64,000 bases of DNA, from the NCBI GenBank assembly GCA_964503335.1, contig CAZCZZ010000006.1, positions 36,466-100,465 on the forward strand, written 5' to 3'. The translations under genes were made by a program, and so were the position numbers. Source of the DNA: CAZCZZ01 sp964503335. Lineage in GTDB: Bacteria > Verrucomicrobiota > Kiritimatiellia > CAIVKH01. Positions 44,972-53,118 of the stretch are shown piece after piece. The notes under the pieces are model-generated. The model ran no database searches and had not been told where the DNA came from. It worked only from the letters and a program-made list of their open reading frames with translations. Position 1 is the first letter of the stretch; each line of letters begins with the position of its first letter.

Positions 44972-45822
44972 ACCTAACAACGTCCCTGTGCATCCTTCTC
45001 ATCCCCGCGGCGGTCTTTGCGGCGCCCGCTGACACCAACTGGGTTGAGGTGGCTCCGAACGAGATTGACCTGCGCGTGGTGGGTGAGCGTGAGCAGAAGG
45101 TGCTCGCCGATCCCCAGTTCAAGTGGCGCCATGCGCAAACGCCTCACTTCGTCGTACATTTCGAGAACGGCATCTTTGCGGCGAAGGTGGGGCGCATGGC
45201 CGAGTTCTTCTATGATTATATCGGAAAGGACCTGCAGGGCATGGAGGACGGGGTCCAAGGCCGTTCGCATATCTTCATCTTCCGGAATGAGAAGGACTGG
45301 AAATCGTTTATGGCCTCGCATGCCGGCGGTGCATCGGACTGGGCGTTCTCGTTCGTGTCGGGTCCGTCGATGTACCTGCAGCAGGCCGACAACATGGGCT
45401 CAAGCGCCTCGGTGCTGAGCCATGAAATGACACACCTCGTCGTGAATCGATTCCTTACGGGACCGCTACCTCTATGGATGAACGAGGGGATCGCGGAGTG
45501 GTACGGCGAATTTGCCTATTCCGAATTCAAGGGAACGAAGAAGAGCAAGAAGGCGCAGTTCAAGAAGCTCCACGGCATTCTGGACGTCCCCTCCATGCTG
45601 AACGCCTCGTCGTATCCCGCCGATCCGCGTGCCGTCGGGCTCTTCTACCAGAACGCCAAGTACATGGTCGCCTTCCTCCAGTTTGAAAAGACCCCCGACA
45701 TCTTCACGCTCCTCATCCGCGACGTGTCGGGCGGACGAAGCTTCCAGGACGCTCTCGCCGAACGCTATGGCATCACCTCGCTCGAAGCCTTCGCGAAATC
45801 CTTCGAACGCTTCGCGAAGTAG
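44968..45822 (+). CDS. Secreted gluzincin-type zinc peptidase (peptidase MA-like)
   Basis: The 284-residue protein has a signal peptide (TTSLCILLIPAAVFAAP) and a gluzincin active site: SHEMTHLVVNRF, with the two His zinc ligands and catalytic Glu, followed 21 residues later by NEGIAEWYGE with the third ligand Glu. Upstream TPHFVVHFENG and FIFRNEKDWKSF match the peptidase-MA-like family of bacteria. It probably cuts proteins or peptides in the periplasm or outside. ATG 44968 overlaps the preceding stop (ATGA), making it the third gene of the uvrC unit. Confidence 0.82.
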   Translation: MNLTTSLCILLIPAAVFAAPADTNWVEVAPNEIDLRVVGEREQKVLADPQFKWRHAQTPHFVVHFENGIFAAKVGRMAEFFYDYIGKDLQGMEDGVQGRSHIFIFRNEKDWKSFMASHAGGASDWAFSFVSGPSMYLQQADNMGSSASVLSHEMTHLVVNRFLTGPLPLWMNEGIAEWYGEFAYSEFKGTKKSKKAQFKKLHGILDVPSMLNASSYPADPRAVGLFYQNAKYMVAFLQFEKTPDIFTLLIRDVSGGRSFQDALAERYGITSLEAFAKSFERFAK

Positions 45823-45827
45823 ACGCG

Positions 45828-45895
45828 TCACCGCAGAGGCGCGGAGGGGGGTATAGATGAAAGTACACTCTGCGCTCTCTGCGCCTCTACGGTGA
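45828..45895. repeat. Inverted repeat TCACCGCAGAGGCGC
   Basis: TCACCGCAGAGGCGC (45828-45842) and GCGCCTCTACGGTGA (45881-45895) match as an inverted pair at 14 of 15 positions and enclose 38 bases. Sequences of the CACCGCAGAG type recur as small mobile palindromes in PVC and other genomes. It fills the spacer between the peptidase and acetyltransferase genes and may also end the upstream transcript. Confidence 0.7.
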
Positions 45896-45917
45896 AGATC
45901 TGCCTCGGGAAAATCGT

Positions 45918-46559
45918 ATGGAGCCACATATAACGTTCTGTTCCGGTTGTCCGGTGTCGCATTCCAAGCGGCTTGCGGAGCTGATTGACTCGACCGATCC
46001 CGGGCTTCACCGGTTTCTCTTTGCGGCGACGGGTGATCCGCTTCGGGCGATCGAGCTGCTTGCCGCGGCGGGGAAGGGACTCTTCTCGCATCGGCTCGTT
46101 CACGCGGCGCTGTCCGGTGCCGAACTCGTGGGCGCATGCGTGTCCTTCAAACCGGACGCCTACGCGGGCGTATTGGCGGAGAGCGTCGACGTGGTTCGCG
46201 ATGCTTTTGGTCCGGGACAGGCGCGTGCGTTGGATGAAGCGCTGCAGCAGCTCATGACGATCACGCCGCCTTTTCCTCCGTCATCCCTCTTCGTCCAGAA
46301 TCTAGCCGTAGCATCAACGCATCACCGCCTGGGGATTGGAAGAATGCTGTTGTCCAAAACACTCCAGCAGGCCGCCGCGTCGGGGCTCAAGGTGTGTGCC
46401 TTGGATGTTTGCTCCGAGAATGAATCGGCGATGGCTTTCTACCGGTCGCTGGGCGGTCGCGTCGACAGTGCGTGGAGCGCAAGAGGCATCGGGTTGCTCC
46501 ATTATGTTCGTGTGCATATACCGCTGACGGTTCTTCTCAAACATCCTCCGAATCCATGA
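45918..46559 (+). CDS. GNAT-family acetyltransferase
   Basis: The 213-residue protein has an N-terminal helical half and a C-terminal GNAT half: LFVQNLAVASTHHRLGIGRMLLSKTLQQA, with the acetyl-CoA loop HRLGIG, and ALDVCSENESAMAFYRSLGGRVD. The substrate is unknown. ATG 45918 is preceded by CGGGAAAA, a weak ribosome-binding site. It lies between the inverted repeat and metG with 79 bases before the latter. Confidence 0.8.
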   Translation: MEPHITFCSGCPVSHSKRLAELIDSTDPGLHRFLFAATGDPLRAIELLAAAGKGLFSHRLVHAALSGAELVGACVSFKPDAYAGVLAESVDVVRDAFGPGQARALDEALQQLMTITPPFPPSSLFVQNLAVASTHHRLGIGRMLLSKTLQQAAASGLKVCALDVCSENESAMAFYRSLGGRVDSAWSARGIGLLHYVRVHIPLTVLLKHPPNP

Positions 46560-46638
46560 ACTCCGTGGGCACATTCGTTTTCCGACTTGCTTGCCTACCA
46601 CGGGGCGTCTCCGCATAGTACGGGCCTTTGAGGAGCGT

Positions 46639-48552
46639 ATGGGTAAGTCCACTTTCTACATCACGACGCCGATTTATTACGTCAACGACAAGCCGCACAT
46701 CGGGCATGCGTACACCACGGTCCTTGCGGACGTGCTGGCGCGCTATCACCGGCTGCTAGGAGAGCCGACGTATTTCCTGACGGGCACCGACGAGCACGGG
46801 CAGAAGGTGGCGAAGGCCGCTGCGGCGGGGAATATGACGCCTCGTGAACAGGCGGACCGGACGGTCGTGCGGTTCCAGGATTTGTGGAAGCGGCTGGGCA
46901 TCACGAACGACGATTTCATCCGCACAACCGAAGAGCGCCACACGAAGATCGTCCAGAAGTGCCTTCAGGACCTGTATGACAAGGGCGAGATCTACCGTGC
47001 GGAGTACGACGGATGGTACGACGTGACGAGCGAGCAGTTTGTCACCGAGAAGGATCTGCCCGAGGGCAAGAAGCCCGAGGAGATGCCCAATATCGTTCGC
47101 ATCAAGGAAGCGAACTACTTCTTCAAGATGTCGAAATACCAAGACTGGTTGATCGACTACATTTCGAAGAATCCCGACTTCATCCAGCCCACGTTCCGTC
47201 GTAACGAGACGCTCGGCTTCCTCAAGAAGCCGCTGCAGGACCTCTGCATCTCGCGCCCGAAAAGCCGCATGGCGTGGGGTATCGACCTGCCGTTCGACAA
47301 GGACTACGTGTGCTACGTCTGGTTCGACGCGCTGGTGAACTACATCAGCGCGGTCGGCTATCAGTCGGACAACACGAAGTTCGAGAAATGGTGGCCCGCG
47401 AGCTATCACCTGATCGGCAAGGACATCCTGACGACGCACACGGTGTACTGGCCGACGATGCTCAAGGCGATGGGGGTGGAGCAGCCCAAATCGATTTTCG
47501 CGCACGGCTGGTGGTTGTCCGGCGAGACGAAGATGAGCAAGTCGCTCGGTAACGTGGTCGATCCGATGGACATGATCGACCGTTTTGGCGTCGACGCGTT
47601 TCGCTACTTCCTGATGTCCGAGATGGTACTCGGGCAGGATGCGAGCTTTACGGAGGACGCGTTTACGCGTCGCTTCAACGCCGACCTCGCGAATGACCTC
47701 GGCAACCTGTTGAGCCGCCTGGTGAACATGATCAAGCGGTACTGCGACGGGAAGATTCCCGCACCGACCGCGGATGTCTTGTCCGGCGCGGATGAAAAGG
47801 AACTGTGGGGAGTCGTCCAGCTTGCCGTATTGCAAGTGGAGAAAGGCCTCAAGGATATGAGGATCGACCAGGGCATCGCCCAGGTGTTGACCTCCGTGAA
47901 AGCGATCAATCGCTTTCTCGAACTCAAGCAGCCATGGACGCAGGCGAAGCAGGAAGATCGTCAGCCGCTGATGAACACGTTGTATATGGGCGCGGAGTCG
48001 ATGCGCGTATTGTCGCAACTCCTGCAGCCCGTGATGCCGGAGAAAATAGAATCGTTGAGGAAATCGTTGGGACTCAAGGGAGCATGTACGATGGATGAAC
48101 TGAAGACATTCGGGAAGCTTCCCGCCGGTCGCGACGTGGTGGAGCAGGGCTCGCTGTTCCCGCGCGTTGATGCCCAAGCCAAACCTGCAGCCGAGGTACC
48201 CGCGGCCGCGAAGCCGCCAGCAGTGGAAGGCGTGATCACGTTCGAGGACTTTGCAAAAGTCCAGCTCCGCACGGCACGTGTCATTTCGGCGGAACGGATC
48301 GAAGGCGCGGACAAACTGCTAAAGCTGCAGGTCTTCATAGGCGAGGAAAAGCGACAAATCGTCGCCGGCATCGCGCAGCACTATGAACCCGATCAGTTGA
48401 CCGGAAAGACCGTCGTCGTGGTCGTGAATCTAAAACCCGCAAAGATCCGCGGCGTCGAATCCAACGGCATGCTCCTCGCGGCATCGAAAGGCGAGAAACT
48501 GAAGATCGTCACGGTAGACGGCGAAATCTCCAGCGGCGCGACGGTTAAGTAG
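46639..48552 (+). CDS. metG: Methionyl-tRNA synthetase
   Basis: The 637-residue class I synthetase charges tRNA-Met. It has the HIGH motif (NDKPHIGHAYTT), the KMSKS loop (TKMSKSLGN), the anticodon-binding helical domain (about 390-520) and a C-terminal OB-fold tRNA-binding domain (FEDFAKVQLRTARVISAERI, IVAGIAQHYEP, ESNGMLLAA). The connective peptide (DGWYDVTSEQFVTEKDL) has no cysteine pairs, so this is the zinc-free type. ATG 46639 has GAGGAG about five bases upstream. It converges with the kinase gene; a long hairpin lies between them. Confidence 0.97.
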   Translation: MGKSTFYITTPIYYVNDKPHIGHAYTTVLADVLARYHRLLGEPTYFLTGTDEHGQKVAKAAAAGNMTPREQADRTVVRFQDLWKRLGITNDDFIRTTEERHTKIVQKCLQDLYDKGEIYRAEYDGWYDVTSEQFVTEKDLPEGKKPEEMPNIVRIKEANYFFKMSKYQDWLIDYISKNPDFIQPTFRRNETLGFLKKPLQDLCISRPKSRMAWGIDLPFDKDYVCYVWFDALVNYISAVGYQSDNTKFEKWWPASYHLIGKDILTTHTVYWPTMLKAMGVEQPKSIFAHGWWLSGETKMSKSLGNVVDPMDMIDRFGVDAFRYFLMSEMVLGQDASFTEDAFTRRFNADLANDLGNLLSRLVNMIKRYCDGKIPAPTADVLSGADEKELWGVVQLAVLQVEKGLKDMRIDQGIAQVLTSVKAINRFLELKQPWTQAKQEDRQPLMNTLYMGAESMRVLSQLLQPVMPEKIESLRKSLGLKGACTMDELKTFGKLPAGRDVVEQGSLFPRVDAQAKPAAEVPAAAKPPAVEGVITFEDFAKVQLRTARVISAERIEGADKLLKLQVFIGEEKRQIVAGIAQHYEPDQLTGKTVVVVVNLKPAKIRGVESNGMLLAASKGEKLKIVTVDGEISSGATVK

Positions 48553-48563
48553 CCCAAGACGCA

Positions 48564-48627
48564 TCGCAGGCGCTCCGCGCTCCACAGGACGGTCCGACTC
48601 TGGTCATGGAGCACCGAGCGCCTGCGA
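48564..48627. terminator. Long imperfect hairpin between convergent genes, probable bidirectional terminator
   Basis: TCGCAGGCGCTCCGCGCTCCA (48564-48584) pairs with the segment at 48607-48627, with an internal mismatch of three bases, leaving a 22-base loop. No T-tract follows on either side, so termination may be factor-dependent. It occupies most of the 82-base spacer between metG and the kinase gene. Confidence 0.55.
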
Positions 48628-48634
48628 GGTGGCG

Positions 48635-49669
48635 TTACTTCTTCTTCGGCGGCGGCAGATGGTAGGGCTTCAACAGCTCGTCCAGCGTCCCTGCTACATC
48701 CTCGAAATGCTGCGGGCGGTCGCCCGGCTCAACCTTGATCATGGAACCCACGAGTTGAACGGTCTCGGGCGTGGTGTCGGTCGGGAGCATCATGTCGCTG
48801 AAGGCCACGCGGAGGGCGGCGACGTGTTGAAGCGCTGCGCCGGTGTGGGATGAGGCGCGAATCAGCGGTTCGCCTTTCAGCATGAAGAAGAGCAGGTGAC
48901 CGAGGCTGTAGATGATGCTTCGCTCGTCCTCGCCGAGCCGTTCGATGCGTTCCGGCGGAATGTACTCGGGTGTGCCTTCGACAAACGTTTCGGATCGCGC
49001 GCGATCCGCTTCGGACAGGGGCAGCGCAAGGCCGAAGTCCACGAGGATGACGTCCGCGTCGTGGTTGATGATGAGGTTGCCCGGGCTGACGTCGCGATAC
49101 AGGTAGCCGGCATCGCGCACATGGCGCAGGGCCGCGAGCGTGTGACTGCACCACCGCAGGGCGATAGGCTCCGGAATGCGGCCCAGATTCTCCACACGTG
49201 AGCGTAGGCTGTCGCCCCGGATGAATCCCATCGCGTGGTAATAGCAGCCGGAGCCTTCGCCGGAGCCGAGGAACGGGACGATGTTCGGGTGATTTCCGAC
49301 ATCGTGGTGGACATGGGCTTCGAAGAGAAATGCATCCCGGAGGTTGTTCTCCGCGGCGGCTTCCGGTTTCAGAAGCTTGATGGCGCAGACCTGCGCGATA
49401 TTCGAAACCCGGATCGCTTTATACACGCTGCTGAACCCGCCTGCCCCAAGGGGCTCGATCAGCAGGAAGTCGTCGATTCGCAGCGGGATGTAGTTCTTGA
49501 ATCCGCACTTCGGGCAGTCCGCGAACTCGAGGGGATCCACCTCCGACAGCGCGATCCTGTGCTCGCACTTCTCGCAAAGGAAGATGGATTCATCGAGGAT
49601 TGAGCGCAGTCGTTTCTCACGCTCACGGTTTGCCGTCCGGCTGACGATCCATTCGCGGATTGCCTTCAT
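48635..49669 (-). CDS. Serine/threonine protein kinase with N-terminal zinc ribbon
   Basis: The 344-residue protein starts with a four-Cys zinc ribbon (CEKCEHRI, then CPKCGFKN, residues 32-60), followed by a Hanks-type kinase: glycine loop LGAGGFSSVYKA, VAIK-like CAIKLL, the catalytic loop YRDVSPGNLIIN (Tyr for the usual His of HRD), DFGLA and the activation-loop end GTPEYIPPE. All essential Lys, Asp, Asn and Asp residues are present, so it should be active. There is no membrane helix or PASTA sensor, so it acts in the cytoplasm. ATG 49667-49669 lies 50 bases after the stop of the upstream gene, making it the probable last gene of the operon from 61665. Confidence 0.88.
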   Translation of the reverse strand: MKAIREWIVSRTANREREKRLRSILDESIFLCEKCEHRIALSEVDPLEFADCPKCGFKNYIPLRIDDFLLIEPLGAGGFSSVYKAIRVSNIAQVCAIKLLKPEAAAENNLRDAFLFEAHVHHDVGNHPNIVPFLGSGEGSGCYYHAMGFIRGDSLRSRVENLGRIPEPIALRWCSHTLAALRHVRDAGYLYRDVSPGNLIINHDADVILVDFGLALPLSEADRARSETFVEGTPEYIPPERIERLGEDERSIIYSLGHLLFFMLKGEPLIRASSHTGAALQHVAALRVAFSDMMLPTDTTPETVQLVGSMIKVEPGDRPQHFEDVAGTLDELLKPYHLPPPKKK

Positions 49670-49719
49670 CGAGAAGCAGTATCCGCGGAGGACCGCTTGA
49701 TGTCAAAAACGACGTTACG

Positions 49720-50760
49720 TCATTCCGCGACCGAGTACTCCACGCGTGCGCTCCACTCCCATGCGGTACTCGAGCTTGGGGTCAGGACGCGGATGACAAC
49801 AGACGCAGACGAGCCGCCTGCCGTGCCCTGAATGCTTCCGGAGCCCGACACGACACCACTGTCGGCAATTACGTCGCCCTGGTAGATGATCTGGAACTGG
49901 TCCGCGATGCTGAATGCCTCGTAGTTCAAGGTCACCCGGACGCCCGTGATGGTGCGACCGCCGACCTGTGAGCTGCCGTCGATGGTTCGATCCTGCGGTC
50001 CCGACGAGAATCCGCCGGACGCATTTCCGTTCGCGTTCACGATGACGGTGCTGCTCGGGTCAAAGCCTGACCCGCCGCCGCCATCGTCGTCATCGCCACC
50101 ACCACCACCACCGCTCGCGATGGCAATGCCGCCACCGACGGCTCCGGCGACGAGCACACCGCCTACGACCGTACCTGCGCCAATGCCACCACCCGAAGCC
50201 GCCGTGGTGGGAATCGCGCCGGCCGGGAAGGTTGTGCCTGCTGGACCTGCGCTGCCCGCTGTGCCGGCCGTGCCCGGTGAGGTCTTACCCGCCGCGCCCT
50301 GTGTGCCTGTGGTCTTCGTGGCTTGGGCCGAAGTCTGGGCGACCTCTTCTTCGCCCTGTGTTCGCTCGCGGTTCGGGTCCTTGATCGTGACCGGGCACCA
50401 GGTGGTCTCCGCCTTGTCATCGAAGGAATCACGCGCTTCGACGAAGTACCAGACCTTCGACGACTCGCCAAAGAAGTTGGCCGGGATCAAGCCGCTGTAG
50501 CGATTGCCCTGAACGAGCTTCATCGGAACCTTCAGCGGGGCCTTCTGCTGCGACAGGGCGTAGAACAGCGACACTTCCTTCACCTTGCCCGTCTTGTCCG
50601 ACACCCGCGCATAGACGGGGACCGGCTGGCCGCGATAGGCGATCAGGGTGGGGAAGTGGTTGATCACGGGCGGCTCGTTCTGCTCGATCTTCTCATCTGC
50701 GGCCCACGCGCAGGAGGCGCCGATGACGAGGCCAGTCACAAGATAGCGAATGGTATTCAT
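49720..50760 (-). CDS. Secreted protein with Ig-like domain, Gly/Asp linker and shared C-terminal domain
   Basis: The 346-residue protein has a signal peptide (YLVTGLVIGASCAWAAD), an Ig-like domain (residues 25-125, NHFPTLIAYRGQPVPVYARV, YFVEARDSFDDKAETTW), an Ala/Thr/Gly-rich stretch with a hydrophobic segment (GAGTVVGGVLVAGAVGGGIA, about 195-215), a linker of Gly and Asp, and a C-terminal domain of about 95 residues (GPQDRTIDGSS ... WEWSARVEYSVAE). The last domain is clearly homologous to the end of the 1616-residue protein of the same operon. The hydrophobic segment could be a membrane helix, placing the two domains on opposite sides, or a glycine-rich linker. ATG 50760 has AAGGAGA upstream. 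Function unknown. Confidence 0.75.
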   Translation of the reverse strand: MNTIRYLVTGLVIGASCAWAADEKIEQNEPPVINHFPTLIAYRGQPVPVYARVSDKTGKVKEVSLFYALSQQKAPLKVPMKLVQGNRYSGLIPANFFGESSKVWYFVEARDSFDDKAETTWCPVTIKDPNRERTQGEEEVAQTSAQATKTTGTQGAAGKTSPGTAGTAGSAGPAGTTFPAGAIPTTAASGGGIGAGTVVGGVLVAGAVGGGIAIASGGGGGGDDDDGGGGSGFDPSSTVIVNANGNASGGFSSGPQDRTIDGSSQVGGRTITGVRVTLNYEAFSIADQFQIIYQGDVIADSGVVSGSGSIQGTAGGSSASVVIRVLTPSSSTAWEWSARVEYSVAE

Positions 50761-50771
50761 GGTGTTCTCCT

Positions 50772-51215
50772 TCACGGGCCTTCGAGGCCGAATTCCAGGG
50801 TTTCGATCTTCTCGCCGTCGAAATAGACCTCGACCGTCCAGTCGCCGGGCATGAGCTGGGCGGGCGAGTCGAGGATCGGCAGCGTGGACCAGACGCGCCG
50901 CCACTCGTAGAGCTTGTCGTCGTCCGTGATCGGTATGGGACCGGAATCAAGCACGAGTTGTTCCTCGTCGTTGAACCATTTGAACCGGGCCATGTGTCGG
51001 CCGTACGCATTGGCGAATTGCGCCCACGCGACGGCTTGCTTCTCCGTCGAGCGGAACTTCTCGCGTTCCTCGGTCAGGCTGCCCGTGTCCTTGTCGATTC
51101 CCGCGCCCAGCTTGATGCTGGTCGGCTTCATCTCGATCTTTGTCGCGCACGACGTGGTCATGACGCAACACGTCATGGCACACAAGAGCGCAAAAGCGCT
51201 CGTTACGGCTCTCAT
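50772..51215 (-). CDS. Small lipoprotein, unknown function
   Basis: The 147-residue product has a lipoprotein signal (LLCAMTCCVMTTSCATK) with the lipobox Cys in TTSC. The mature part has a helical stretch (EKQAVAWAQFANAYGRHMARF) and a short beta domain ending PGDWTVEVYFDGEKIETLEFG, which reads like an attachment fold for a partner. ATG 51215 has AAGGAGGG, the strongest ribosome-binding site of the operon. It lies 26 bases after the CsgG-family gene and 11 before the next, so it is part of the operon. No family recognised. Confidence 0.7.
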   Translation of the reverse strand: MRAVTSAFALLCAMTCCVMTTSCATKIEMKPTSIKLGAGIDKDTGSLTEEREKFRSTEKQAVAWAQFANAYGRHMARFKWFNDEEQLVLDSGPIPITDDDKLYEWRRVWSTLPILDSPAQLMPGDWTVEVYFDGEKIETLEFGLEGP

Positions 51216-51241
51216 GGTTCCCTCCTTGTTAGAGAACGTAT

Positions 51242-52135
51242 TCATTTCGCTTGGCGGACGACGTCGTCTTTCGCGGCGTGGCCGCTGACAATGCGTCCCT
51301 GTGCGATATCCGGCATAACATCGGTGACCTGCAGGAGGCCCTTGGTCTGGCCGGGAAGGGAATACGTCTTCCCGTTCGGCGCAGTCACCTGCTTACCCGC
51401 GGTCATGACTTCAAATTCCATGCCGGACCGGAGCCCGACATCGGCGCCGCCCGTGATAAAGGCGCTCTGTCCCTCGCTGCTCAGGATGAATCCTTCCCAC
51501 GGCACTTCGTTCAGTTTTGCGGTGATCTTCTCCACGAGCGATGCCACGGCGCCGCGCAACGCTTTGCCGGCCAGCGTCTCGTCGTACGTGCCTTCGCCAC
51601 CGATGTTCAGGATCTTTGTAGCGCTCGTCTCCGCCGTACCTTCGGCGGTTTCGCTCATGATGATGACACCCGTCGTCCCGTCGATCAGGTGAATGTCGAC
51701 CACGGCACGCGCCAGCAGGGCCTTGGTGCCCACGACACCGGGCACGCTGAAGCCGCTCTTCTTGATACCGAACTCCGACACGGAGCCGTTGATGATCGCG
51801 TTGGCGCCGACGAGTCGGCCGGCTTCCACGACGGTGGAGGGATTGATGACGCCGGATTGTCCGACGGCCTGCAGGTTCAGCACCTCGTCCATGCCGGAGT
51901 GACTCACCATCATGAACTTGCCGGAACGCTGGAGTTCGCCCTCAAGGATGTCGGCCGCGGCGATGCCGAGACGGCCTTTGCCGTAGTCGGTCTTGTCGAT
52001 GAAATCCACGACGGCGATGCGCTTCTTGAGATCGCCTGCAAGGGACTCGATCTTCTTTAGTTCAGGCTGGGGCGAGGAGGCGCATCCGGTGAGAAGCGCC
52101 ATCGTTAGAAGGGCTGCCAGTCGATTAGGTGTCAT
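51242..52135 (-). CDS. CsgG/HfaB-family outer-membrane lipoprotein
   Basis: The 297-residue protein has a lipobox (LLTMALLTGCASS) and the CsgG-type core: KRIAVVDFIDKTDYGKGRLG, AADILEGELQRSGKFMMVSHSGMDEVL, VEAGRLVGANAIINGSVSEFGIK, RAVVDIHLIDGTTGVIIMSETAEG. CsgG forms an outer-membrane nonamer that exports curli subunits; related HfaB works in holdfast attachment. C-terminal residues 215-297 form an extra small domain (GLRSGMEFEVMTAGKQV). Its operon encodes several repetitive secreted proteins that might be cargo. ATG 52135 overlaps the upstream stop by four bases. Confidence 0.82.
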   Translation of the reverse strand: MTPNRLAALLTMALLTGCASSPQPELKKIESLAGDLKKRIAVVDFIDKTDYGKGRLGIAAADILEGELQRSGKFMMVSHSGMDEVLNLQAVGQSGVINPSTVVEAGRLVGANAIINGSVSEFGIKKSGFSVPGVVGTKALLARAVVDIHLIDGTTGVIIMSETAEGTAETSATKILNIGGEGTYDETLAGKALRGAVASLVEKITAKLNEVPWEGFILSSEGQSAFITGGADVGLRSGMEFEVMTAGKQVTAPNGKTYSLPGQTKGLLQVTDVMPDIAQGRIVSGHAAKDDVVRQAK

Positions 52136-53118
52136 GGTGATCCCTGCTGTTGCGGAGTGTAGGATGATGAATTCCCCGTGCCAACGCTTTTGGAATCCGG
52201 AGGCTGATTTTGTGTCCCGGCCGGGCCGTAGGAGGATGGCGCCGACGGCGCGGCCGGGGTCATTCCCGCAGCACCGGGGGCCACAGGTGGCTTTCCGAGG
52301 CTGCGTGGCGATGCCGTGCTGCGCTGCATCATGTCATCGTCATCATCATCCGAACCCGTCCCGAAATCGTCCTCGATGCGCGTGTTGTCATCGTCGTCCT
52401 GCGCAGAGGACGAAGGTGTGTAGTCGTAGTCACCGTCGCCGAAGTTGTCGATCTGGTCGCTGAAGGAATCCACTTCGTCGATGGTGGTCGCGACGCCTTG
52501 GACGGCGGACTGGATGCTGTCCACGGTGTCCATGAGTTGCTTGATCGGATCGACCACCTCGCCCGTATTCATGGATGACTCGGGGTCGCCGCTATGCGCG
52601 CCCGGGCGCAATGCCCATTGCTCGCGTCGATCCCGTTCCTTGCCCGCGATGTCACCGCCGACCATGTCGGCTTCGATGGGCGGGCCACCGTCATCACCCG
52701 CGCCGGGAACGACGCTCGCGTCCTCGGCCTTCTGTTTCTCGCCGAGATAATCCCACGCCGCTTCGGAATCGATCTTGGCCTTCTTTCCCGAATCACCGAG
52801 GTCTGCCGACGGATCATAGCCGCTCTTCGCCGGAGGCGGCGCCTGCCTGCGCTTCTGTACAGCGAGGAGATTGCCCTTCGCGTCGAAGCGTGCCTTCCCG
52901 CCGGACGATGGAATCAGCAGCCAGTTGCCCGCCTTGTCGTCCCACGCCACCCAGTCGCCGCCTTGCGACACAAACCCGTTCTTCGCCGCCTGGTAGCTGA
53001 AGACGACGTTGCGGATGATCACCTGCTCGTCCGCTTCGCGGTATACGAGCGATGGACCTTCCGCAGCGACGCGCGCAGCACAGAGCGCGACGCAAAGCAT
53101 GATGGCGGCTCTATTCAC
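52132..53118 (-). CDS. Secreted acidic protein with shared GDDGG/PGDH module
   Basis: The 328-residue protein has a signal peptide (AAIMLCVALCAARVAA), a small N-terminal domain (residues 22-90, FSYQAAKNGFVSQGGDWVAW, ARFDAKGNLLAVQ), then a module beginning YDPSADLGDSG and containing GAGDDGGPPIEADMVGGD, RPGAHSGDPESS and TVDSIQSAVQGVATTIDEVDS (about 98-226) that also occurs in the two largest proteins of the operon. The end is low complexity: Asp runs, then Pro/Ser/Gln. GTG 53118 is chosen because GAAGGTGA precedes it and it overlaps the previous stop by eight bases; ATG 53100 is an alternative. No known family. Confidence 0.72.
   Translation of the reverse strand: MNRAAIMLCVALCAARVAAEGPSLVYREADEQVIIRNVVFSYQAAKNGFVSQGGDWVAWDDKAGNWLLIPSSGGKARFDAKGNLLAVQKRRQAPPPAKSGYDPSADLGDSGKKAKIDSEAAWDYLGEKQKAEDASVVPGAGDDGGPPIEADMVGGDIAGKERDRREQWALRPGAHSGDPESSMNTGEVVDPIKQLMDTVDSIQSAVQGVATTIDEVDSFSDQIDNFGDGDYDYTPSSSAQDDDDNTRIEDDFGTGSDDDDDDMMQRSTASPRSLGKPPVAPGAAGMTPAAPSAPSSYGPAGTQNQPPDSKSVGTGNSSSYTPQQQGSP

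Noticed and set aside
50050..50130. CRISPR-like or microsatellite array in the Gly/Asp linker
   Set aside because: The repeats are codon-level CCACCG/GTCATC runs within a low-complexity protein linker, with no spacer structure.
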